NCBI GenBank assembly: GCA_035317605.1
Contig: DATHGT010000344.1
Location: forward strand, 6,107-70,106
DNA length: 64,000 nt
Source: DATHGT01 sp035317605
GTDB taxonomy: Bacteria; Methylomirabilota; Methylomirabilia; Rokubacteriales; CSP1-6
Direction: 5' to 3'
The notes under the pieces were generated by a model. The model worked only from the letters and a program-made list of their open reading frames with translations, was not told the origin of the DNA and made no database searches. Shown piece after piece: positions 50,400 to 57,090 of this stretch. The first letter of the stretch is position 1. Every line of letters begins with the position of its first letter. The position numbers and the translations under genes were made by a program.

Positions 50400-51464
50400 C
50401 TAGTCCTGCTGGATGGGGACGTCCGCCTCGGCCAGGAAGACGTGCTGGCTGGCCTTCCGGGCCGCGGTCCCGGCATACGTGGCCGCGGCGGCCGCCAGGA
50501 TCGGGTTGGTCTGGAACTGCGCCACCCCCAGCGCGACTTCCTCGACCGCGCTGGTCACCAGCGATTCCGCCATGGACGCGGCGCCTTTCAACCAGCTCTC
50601 CGCCTTCGTTTTCTGCGTCTGCTTGGGCAGCTTGTCGAGTAGCGCCGGCAGGCGATCGGGCAGTCGATACCGCCGATTCCCTCCCACCTCAACCAGGATG
50701 CGGATCAGGTCGCGAACGTACTGTTCCGCGCTCCGCTCGCTCAGGAGCCCGCGGAGTCCCTTCCAGCCCTGCTGAAGCTCGTCGATGTTCAACTTGGCCA
50801 GCGCCTGCACGTCCAGACCTTTCGCCGCGTCCCCCGTGACGGAGGCAAGCCCCTTGAGGAGTCCCGTATGCCCTGGCGGAACGATCTGGATGCCATCGAT
50901 CGTCGAGAACCCGTCGTTGGCGAAGAAATATCTTCGCCAGCCGCCCAGCACCTCTTGGCCGAGGTCGGGGTCGGCCAGGTTCCGGAGCGAGCTGATGAAC
51001 GAGACGCCGATGCCGACCTGTCGGCCCACGATCGCGCGGAGGGCGTCCGGGACCCGCGAGCCGCCGGCGCCGCCGGTCAGCTCGCCGATGCGCTTGCGGA
51101 TGGCCTCGAGCGCGTCGACGTTGGCGAGCTGCCCCACGAAGCCCTGCAAGTCACCGAGCTTGAGGTCGCTGAGATTGATGCGCGAGAGGTCGATGTCCCT
51201 GAGGCCCTCGAGCCGCGTCCGCACCTTGTCGCCGATGCGATCGAGCAGGTCGTCCAGCTCCAGACCGTCCAGCAGCTTGGACACGTCGAACAGGCCGGAC
51301 ACGTCGCCCTTCTGGAGGTCTGGCAATTCGACGCTGTCGTCTTGGAGCAGTCTCAACAGGAGGCCTGGTGACTTGACGCTCGCGTTCGCGAAGTCGTCGA
51401 CCACGGTGTTGACACGGTTGTGGATGGCGGTGAGGATGCCGATTCCGAGCGGAGTCTTGCCCAT
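50400..51464 (-). CDS. Conserved-looking protein of unknown function
   Basis: A 354-residue protein with no signal peptide. The first half has amphipathic helices and many Leu/Asp pairs (KLLDGLELDDLLDRIGDKVR, DLSRINLSDLKLGDLQGFVG). A middle segment reads RYFFANDGFSTIDGIQIVPP. The C-terminal 45 residues are Ala-rich and weakly hydrophobic (NPILAAAAATYAGTAARK), perhaps membrane-associating. GGGAGG lies before the ATG at 51464. It is an isolated gene, convergent with the ABC exporter. I recognise no family. Confidence 0.6.
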   Translation of the reverse strand: MGKTPLGIGILTAIHNRVNTVVDDFANASVKSPGLLLRLLQDDSVELPDLQKGDVSGLFDVSKLLDGLELDDLLDRIGDKVRTRLEGLRDIDLSRINLSDLKLGDLQGFVGQLANVDALEAIRKRIGELTGGAGGSRVPDALRAIVGRQVGIGVSFISSLRNLADPDLGQEVLGGWRRYFFANDGFSTIDGIQIVPPGHTGLLKGLASVTGDAAKGLDVQALAKLNIDELQQGWKGLRGLLSERSAEQYVRDLIRILVEVGGNRRYRLPDRLPALLDKLPKQTQKTKAESWLKGAASMAESLVTSAVEEVALGVAQFQTNPILAAAAATYAGTAARKASQHVFLAEADVPIQQD

Positions 51465-51580
51465 GACTGCCTCCCTGATCGAACGGATGGGTGGCGAAAA
51501 CGTATCACAAAAGGTACGTCGGCGAGCGAGCCCTTGTCGGCGGCGGCGTCCCTGACGTTGGCCGGCCGAGTGGTTTGACG

Positions 51581-51586
51581 TAAGAT
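51581..51586 (+). promoter_or_regulatory. -10-like box for a leaderless start
   Basis: TAAGAT ends 8 nt before the ATG at 51595. TTGGCC (51558-51563) is a possible -35 with a 17-nt spacer. No Shine-Dalgarno. Confidence 0.5.
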
Positions 51587-51594
51587 CGGCCCCC

Positions 51595-52542
51595 ATGAGC
51601 GAAGAGACGCTTCGGAAGATCGCGCTGTCGGTGCGGAACTGGGGCAAGTGGGGGCCGGACGACGAGATCGGGACGCTGAACTACATCACGCCGGAGCGGA
51701 TCGCGGCGGCGTGCCGGCTGGCCACGACGGGCAAGGTGTTCGCGCTCGGCATTCCGCTCGGGCGTAACGGCCCGCAGAGCGGCACGCGTCAGCGCTTCAA
51801 CCCGATCCACACGATGTTCCGCGACGGCGGCGACGCGCCGCGCACGCCCGAGGAAGTGAAGGCCATGGAGGGCTACGGCGGGTCCGACGACTGGATCGTG
51901 ATGCCGCTCCAGTGCGTCACCCAGTGGGACAGCCTCGCCCACGTGTTCTACGAGGGGAAGATGTACAACGGCTACGACGCGCGGCTGGTCACCAGCAGCG
52001 GCGCCGCCAAGAACAGCATCGACAAGACCAAGAGCAAGATCGCCGGCCGGGGCGTGCTGCTCGACGTGGCCCGCCACAAGGGCGTGCGCGCGCTCGAGCC
52101 CGGCTACGCGATCACGATCGCCGACCTCGACGCCACGGCCGCGGCGGAGAAGGTCGAGGTGCTGCCCGGCGACATCCTGCTCGTCCGCACCGGTCACATG
52201 ACGCGCTACCTCGACCGGAAGAGCTGGCAGAACTACGACCTGGATCCGTTCCCGGGGATGTCCATTCACACCACCGCGTGGCTCCACGCCAAGCAGGTCG
52301 CGGCCATCGGCAGCGACAACTACGCGGTGGAAGTGCGGCCCTCGGAGATCCCCGGCTTTCGCAACCCGTTCCACGTGGTGGCGATTCCGAACATGGGACT
52401 GACCCTCGGTGAGATCTTCTTCCTCGAGGAGCTGGCCGAGGACTGCGCGGCCGACGGACGCTGGGCGTTCCTGCTGGTCGCTCCGCCGCTGCCGGTTACC
52501 AACGGGGTCGGCACGCCGATCAATCCCTACGCGTTGAAGTAA
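51595..52542 (+). CDS. Cyclase-family (kynurenine formamidase-like) metal hydrolase
   Basis: A 315-residue member of the Cyclase/KynB superfamily. WGPDDEIGTLNYITPERIAA is the typical opening, FALGIPLGRNGPQSGTRQRF follows, CVTQWDSLAHVFYEGKMYNG holds the Asp/His metal site (H-x-x-x normally, here DSLAH), with GVLLDVARHKGV and LPGDILLVRTGHM later. Homologues hydrolyse amides or act on cyclic metabolites. It starts 24 nt before a transporter of the EamA type, so the two may be expressed together. Substrate unknown. Confidence 0.88.
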   Translation: MSEETLRKIALSVRNWGKWGPDDEIGTLNYITPERIAAACRLATTGKVFALGIPLGRNGPQSGTRQRFNPIHTMFRDGGDAPRTPEEVKAMEGYGGSDDWIVMPLQCVTQWDSLAHVFYEGKMYNGYDARLVTSSGAAKNSIDKTKSKIAGRGVLLDVARHKGVRALEPGYAITIADLDATAAAEKVEVLPGDILLVRTGHMTRYLDRKSWQNYDLDPFPGMSIHTTAWLHAKQVAAIGSDNYAVEVRPSEIPGFRNPFHVVAIPNMGLTLGEIFFLEELAEDCAADGRWAFLLVAPPLPVTNGVGTPINPYALK

Positions 52543-52565
52543 GGGTCCGGCGAGCGCCGGACGCG

Positions 52566-53441
52566 ATGACAGTCCCGCCGATCGTCCCCGTGCTGGCGCT
52601 CGTGTCCGCCGTGCTGTCGGCGGGCGCGACGATCTTCATCCGTCAGGGGCTGCGCACGAGCGGGTCCTTCACGGGGTTCTGGATCAACGTGGTCGTCGGC
52701 ATGATCACGCTCTGGATCGCGGTCGCGGTCACGGGCGGGCCGGGTCCCGTGTCGGCGAAGGCGCTCGGGTACTTCGTGCTGGCCGGCCTCGTGGGGACGG
52801 TGGCGGGCCGCCTCTTCCGCTTCGTGGCCATCGAGCGTGTGGGCGCCTCGGTGGCCGCGGCGGTCATCAACCTGAACCCGATGATCGCGACCATCCTGGC
52901 CATCCTGCTGCTGGGCGAGCAGGTCACGATGCCGATCGTGGTGGGCACGCTGGTCATCATGCTCGGCACCGTGCTGCTGTCGCTGAGCGGAGGGCGCCTC
53001 GGCTTCGCCCCGCGCCTGCTCTGGCTGCCGATCCTCTCGGCCACGTGCTTCGGCATGGTGTCGATCCTCAGAAAGCTCGGGCTCGGAGGGGCCGGCCCCA
53101 TCATCGGCACCGCGCTCAACGTCACCACCGCGGCCGTCGCATTCGGGAGCTTCATGCTGGCCACCGGCCAGCGCGACGCGCTGATCGTGCGGGGTCGGCC
53201 GCTCGTCTACTTCGCGGCCGCCGGCCTCATGGAGAACACCGCGGTCTTCCTCAACATCGTGGCGCTGGGGATGGGGACGGTCAGCGTGGTGACGCCGCTC
53301 TACGGCTCGTCGCCGATCTTCGTGCTGCTGTTCTCGTTCCTGTTCCTGCGCGGGGTCGAAGTCCTGACCGCCCGTGTGGTGACCGGCACCCTTTTGATCG
53401 TGCTCGGGATCTACCTGATCAGCGCGCTGGCGGGCCGCTAA
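52566..53441 (+). CDS. EamA/DMT-family transporter
   Basis: A 291-residue membrane protein with about ten helices in two EamA halves. The first half ends in VGASVAAAVINLNPMIATIL (family signature, repeated in the second half as MGTVSVVTPLYGSSPIFVLL) followed by LLGEQVTMPIVVGTLVIMLG. Drug/metabolite exporters of this type move small solutes. It follows the cyclase gene by 23 nt. Its stop codon overlaps the stop of the convergent cupin gene by 3 bp. Confidence 0.88.
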   Translation: MTVPPIVPVLALVSAVLSAGATIFIRQGLRTSGSFTGFWINVVVGMITLWIAVAVTGGPGPVSAKALGYFVLAGLVGTVAGRLFRFVAIERVGASVAAAVINLNPMIATILAILLLGEQVTMPIVVGTLVIMLGTVLLSLSGGRLGFAPRLLWLPILSATCFGMVSILRKLGLGGAGPIIGTALNVTTAAVAFGSFMLATGQRDALIVRGRPLVYFAAAGLMENTAVFLNIVALGMGTVSVVTPLYGSSPIFVLLFSFLFLRGVEVLTARVVTGTLLIVLGIYLISALAGR

Positions 53442-53728
53442 CCCGCGCGCTTGATCTCGATTTCGATGAACACGATCTCGCGCGCGGTCTCGTTGCGAAC
53501 GTCGTGCTCGACCCCCGCTTTGCGGAAGTACGACTGACCGGTCTTGATCGGGTTCTGCGCCGAGCCGCTCGCGGAGATCACGGTCATGACGCCTTCGGTG
53601 ATCGGCACCACGACGTAATCGTGCTCGTGCCGGTGGTGTCCGATCGCGCTGCCCGGCGGCAGCCGCCACTCCGTCACCCGCGCCTCGGGCGTATCTACCT
53701 GCACCGAGGCGCGGGCAGCGGAGCTCAA
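53438..53728 (-). CDS. Small cupin protein
   Basis: A 96-residue single-domain cupin. LPPGSAIGHHRHEHDYVVVP supplies the H-x-H...E/D metal motif and FRKAGVEHDVRNE the second motif His. The best start is TTG at 53728, which overlaps the stop of the CoA-transferase gene by 4 nt (TTGA) and has AAAGGTG upstream. The much longer open frame is only the shadow of that gene. Its place at the end of the CoA-transferase operon suggests a role in the same pathway; function not identifiable. Confidence 0.75.
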   Translation of the reverse strand: MSSAARASVQVDTPEARVTEWRLPPGSAIGHHRHEHDYVVVPITEGVMTVISASGSAQNPIKTGQSYFRKAGVEHDVRNETAREIVFIEIEIKRAG

Positions 53729-54921
53729 ATCACCTTTTCGCGCTTGAGGGCGGCGAGGTCTTCGTCGTTCAGGCCGAGGAGCTTGCCGTAGACCTCGGTG
53801 TTGTGCTCGCCGAGCAGCGGGGCGGGCGTCACCTCGACCGGCGAGGCCGACATGCGAATCGGGCTGCCGAGCATGGCCATCTTGCCCCGCGTGGGGTGCT
53901 CGATGTCCACGACCATGCCGCGCTGGCGGAGGTGCTCGTTGTTCATGATCTCGGTGGAGTCGAGGACGGCCCCGCACGGCACGCCGGCCTTGCCCATCAG
54001 CTCCATCACCTCGTGCTTGGTCCGCGTCGACGTGAAGCCCTCGACCATCGCCTCCAGCTCCGCCTGCGCGGCCATGCGGCCCTCACGCGTCTGGTATCGC
54101 GGATCGTCGCCCAGCTCCGGGCGGCCGAGCACCTTGGTGAGCGCCTTCCACATCTCGATGTTGGCGGTGTGGACGAAGACGTAGTCGTTGGGGCCGAACG
54201 GCTTGCAGCGATAGGTGTTCGACGGGCACGCCTGCGGCGAGCGGTTGCCCTTTCTCGGAATCGGGTCGACGCCGAGGTAGTAGTCGCGGAAGTGGATGCG
54301 GGTCATGTTGATCACGACGTCCATCTGGGCGACTTCGATGCGCTGCCCCACGCCGGTGACCTGGCGCTGGATGATGGCACCGAGGATGCCGATGGCCGTG
54401 TGCAGACCCGAGCCGGTGTCGCCGAGGCCGGCCTCGACGCGGAGCGGGGGGCCGTCCTTCTCGCCGGTCAGCGCCATCACGCCGCCCATGGCCTGGGCAA
54501 TCATCTCGAAGCTGTTGTAGCTCGCGTACGGGCCCGTGCTGCCGAAGCCCTTGACCGAGGCCGAGATGATGCGCGGGTTGATCTTGGCCAGATCGTCGTA
54601 GCCGAAGCCGAGACGCTCCATCGAGCCGGGCCCGAGGTTCTCGAGCACGACGTCGGCGGTCTTCACCAGCTCCGTGAACATCTGCTTGCCGCGGTCCGTC
54701 TTGAGGTTGAGCGTGATCGCCCGCTTGTTGCAGTTGAGCAGGCAGAAGAATACCGCGTCGATGTCCGGCCGCTCGCTGAGCCCGCGGCGCGACTGCTCAC
54801 CTCCGGGCGGCTCGATCTTGATGACGTCCGCCCCCATCCACGCCAGCGTCTCGGCGCAGCTCGGCCCCGCTTCGAACTGCGACAGATCGAGAACGCGAAT
54901 CCCATCGAGTGCCTTCGTCAT
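53725..54921 (-). CDS. CaiB/BaiF (class III) CoA-transferase
   Basis: A 398-residue family III acyl-CoA transferase. LDGIRVLDLSQFEAGPSCAE, AWMGADVIKIEPPGGEQSRR, LNCNKRAITLNLKTDRGKQM and VLENLGPGSMERLGFGYDDL are classic. The catalytic Asp is in VAQMDVVINM. The family includes formyl-CoA:oxalate, carnitine and benzylsuccinate transferases. GGAGGG precedes the ATG. The gene upstream is a TPP enzyme of the oxalyl-CoA decarboxylase/2-hydroxyacyl-CoA lyase type, so transfer of CoA to a 2-oxo or 2-hydroxy acid followed by C-C cleavage is a reasonable reading. Confidence 0.92.
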   Translation of the reverse strand: MTKALDGIRVLDLSQFEAGPSCAETLAWMGADVIKIEPPGGEQSRRGLSERPDIDAVFFCLLNCNKRAITLNLKTDRGKQMFTELVKTADVVLENLGPGSMERLGFGYDDLAKINPRIISASVKGFGSTGPYASYNSFEMIAQAMGGVMALTGEKDGPPLRVEAGLGDTGSGLHTAIGILGAIIQRQVTGVGQRIEVAQMDVVINMTRIHFRDYYLGVDPIPRKGNRSPQACPSNTYRCKPFGPNDYVFVHTANIEMWKALTKVLGRPELGDDPRYQTREGRMAAQAELEAMVEGFTSTRTKHEVMELMGKAGVPCGAVLDSTEIMNNEHLRQRGMVVDIEHPTRGKMAMLGSPIRMSASPVEVTPAPLLGEHNTEVYGKLLGLNDEDLAALKREKVI

Positions 54922-54997
54922 CGTTCCCTCCGATCATCGGTTGAACCAAGGACCGCCCCGCGGTCGCCCGCGGGGCGCATCAGCGCTTGGGGGGTTT

Positions 54998-55021
54998 GGG
55001 GGGCCATTTCGGGGCCCTCCC
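54998..55021. repeat. GC-rich intergenic palindrome
   Basis: GGGGGGCC (54998-55005) pairs imperfectly with GGCCCTCCC (55013-55021); TTGGGGGGTTT lies just before it. Same class as 16743, in opposite orientation. Between the TPP enzyme and CoA-transferase genes. Confidence 0.5.
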
Positions 55022-55050
55022 AATCCATTACGCCCTCCCAATCCATCACG
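55015..55050. repeat. 18-bp tandem duplication
   Basis: CCCTCCCAATCCATTACG followed at once by CCCTCCCAATCCATCACG, one mismatch. The second unit runs into the stop codon of the TPP enzyme gene. Confidence 0.8.
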
Positions 55051-56692
55051 TCGTGTACGCGGAAAAGCGAACGGTGGTCGCGCGGGCTTGGTCGCTGGTC
55101 ATCACGTTGACCACGGCCGGCTTGCCCGAGGCGTACGCGCGCTCGAGCGCGGGACGGATGTCGTGCGGCTTCTCGACCATCTCGCCGTACGCGCCCAGCT
55201 CGATGGCGACCTTGTCGTAGCGCGTGCGGCCGAGCGTGCGGCCCGGCTTGGGCAGCGGGTTACCCCACGAAGTGTTGGCCGTCCAGCCGCCGTTGTTCGA
55301 GATCACGCACACGATCGGGATCTTGTGACGCACGGCGGTGTCCATCTCCATCGAGTTGATGCCGTAGGACCCGTCGCCGTGCAGCACCACGACCTGCTTG
55401 TCGGGCTTGGCCACCTTGGCGCCGAGCGCGAAGGGCAATCCCACGCCCATGCAGCCGAAGGTGCCGGAGTTCATGCGATGACCGGGCACGAACGTCGGGA
55501 TCGACTGGCGGCCGAAGTTCAGGATCTCCTGGCCGTCGACGACGAGGATCGCGTCGCGCTTGAGGAAGTCGCGGACTTCCTTGCAGAGGCGCAGCGGGTG
55601 GATCGGGGTCTCGTCGCTCGACATCACCTTGTCCTGCTCGGCCGTCTTTTCGGCGTCGATCACGCGGAGCTTGCTCACCCAGTCGCCGTACTGGCCGGGC
55701 TTGATCTTGCCCTTGGCCTCGGCCAGCAGCTGCTCGAGCACCGCGCGCGCGTCGCCGAGGATCGGCACGTCGACCTCGCGGTTGTGGCCGAGGTCCGACC
55801 CGTCGATGTCGACCCGGATGACCTTCATGTCCTGGTTGAAGCGCGGCGCTGCCCCGAACTGGATGATCCAGTTGAACCGCGTGCCGACCACGAGGCAGAC
55901 GTCGGCCTCGACGAAGGCCGTGCTCCGCGCGCTGAGGAACGACAGCGGATGGTCCTCGGGCACCGTGCCCCGAGACAGCGGCGTCGTGTAGAAGGGGATG
56001 CCCGTGGCGTCGACGAAGGCGTGGAAGGCGGCGGCGGCGTCCGACCACCACACGCCGCTGCCGCCGAGGATCACCGGCTTCTGGGCCTTCGCGAGCAGCG
56101 CGACGGCCTCGCGCACGGCGTGGGGGTCGCCGAGCGGCCGCGGCGGCATCTTGAAGGCCGACGGCCACTCGACCTGATCCTCGTCGACCTTCTCGCCGAG
56201 CGTGTCGCCGGGCATGTCGATGTAGACGGGCCCGAGACGACCCGTCATGGTCTGGCGATACGCGGTCGCGACGATCTCGGGAATGCGCTTGGCGTCGTAG
56301 ACCCGCTCGGCCCACTTGGTGACGGGCTTGAACACCGCGAGCTGATCGATCTCCTGAAACGCCTCGCGGCCGTAATTGGCCCGCGGGCTGGAGCCGCCGA
56401 TGGCGATCAGTGGCGACGCGTCGGTGAAGGCATTGGCGACGCCGGTCAGAAGATTGGTCGCGCCGGGGCCGGAGGCGCCCATGCAGACCGCGGGCCGGCG
56501 CATGACGCGCGTCCACGCCTGCGCCTCGAACGCGGCCGCCTGCTCATGACGCGTGTCGATGGCGCGGATGCCCAGGCTGATCGCCGCGGCCTCCGTCTCC
56601 AGCATCGGTCCGCCCATGATGTAGAACATGGTGTCGATGCCCTGCGACTTCATCGCCTTCGCCAGAATCTCGGACCCCGTGACGATAGCCAT
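55046..56692 (-). CDS. Thiamine pyrophosphate enzyme (2-hydroxyacyl-CoA lyase/oxalyl-CoA decarboxylase-like)
   Basis: A 548-residue three-domain ThDP enzyme. The PYR domain has DTRHEQAAAFEAQAWTRVMR with the cofactor-activating Glu50. The central domain has PVILGGSGVWWS and the PP domain HGDGSYGINSMEMDTAV with SNNGG (the GDG...NN Mg/ThDP motif). No FAD-binding acetolactate-synthase features stand out, and it sits beside a class III CoA-transferase. That favours an acyl-CoA lyase or decarboxylase over ALS, but the substrate is not proven. GGGAGGGG precedes the ATG. Confidence 0.88.
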   Translation of the reverse strand: MAIVTGSEILAKAMKSQGIDTMFYIMGGPMLETEAAAISLGIRAIDTRHEQAAAFEAQAWTRVMRRPAVCMGASGPGATNLLTGVANAFTDASPLIAIGGSSPRANYGREAFQEIDQLAVFKPVTKWAERVYDAKRIPEIVATAYRQTMTGRLGPVYIDMPGDTLGEKVDEDQVEWPSAFKMPPRPLGDPHAVREAVALLAKAQKPVILGGSGVWWSDAAAAFHAFVDATGIPFYTTPLSRGTVPEDHPLSFLSARSTAFVEADVCLVVGTRFNWIIQFGAAPRFNQDMKVIRVDIDGSDLGHNREVDVPILGDARAVLEQLLAEAKGKIKPGQYGDWVSKLRVIDAEKTAEQDKVMSSDETPIHPLRLCKEVRDFLKRDAILVVDGQEILNFGRQSIPTFVPGHRMNSGTFGCMGVGLPFALGAKVAKPDKQVVVLHGDGSYGINSMEMDTAVRHKIPIVCVISNNGGWTANTSWGNPLPKPGRTLGRTRYDKVAIELGAYGEMVEKPHDIRPALERAYASGKPAVVNVMTSDQARATTVRFSAYTT

Positions 56693-56704
56693 AACCCCTC
56701 CCGA

Positions 56705-56989
56705 TCAAGACGTCGATGCGCGGTCAGCATGCCCGAGGCTCTTGCCCGGGGCAACCACGTCGCGCACCGCCTGCTTCAGCTCCGTGATCTCCGGAAATCG
56801 CTTGCGCTCGTGACGCGACCAGACGAGCTGTCCCTCGGCGCGGATCTCGAAGACGCCTCCCTTGCCGGGGATCAGCGCGACTTCACCGATCTCGGCCTCG
56901 AAGGTGGTCAGAAGCTCCTGGGCCATCCAGGCCGCTCGCAAGAGCCAACGGCACTGCGTGCAGTACTCGATCTCGACCCGCGCCCCCAT
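56705..56989 (-). CDS. SelT/SelW/SelH-family thioredoxin-like protein, Cys form
   Basis: A 94-residue Rdx protein. VEIEYCTQCRWLLRAAWMAQ carries the redox motif Cys10-x-x-Cys13, where selenoprotein W has CxxU. GEVALIPGKGGVFEIRAEGQ and VWSRHERKRFPEITELKQ complete the family. Here the site is Cys although this genome appears to use selenocysteine elsewhere. It starts 12 nt upstream of the TPP enzyme and is probably the first gene of that operon. Confidence 0.9.
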   Translation of the reverse strand: MGARVEIEYCTQCRWLLRAAWMAQELLTTFEAEIGEVALIPGKGGVFEIRAEGQLVWSRHERKRFPEITELKQAVRDVVAPGKSLGHADRASTS

Positions 56990-57090
56990 GCTCGCGCCGC
57001 AAGCCTAACATAGTGGGGTCACGCCCCTGCGTGTGCCGGGCCGACGCGTTGTGGCTCAGGCCGCGGCGAATATGGTAGATTCCACGAGCG

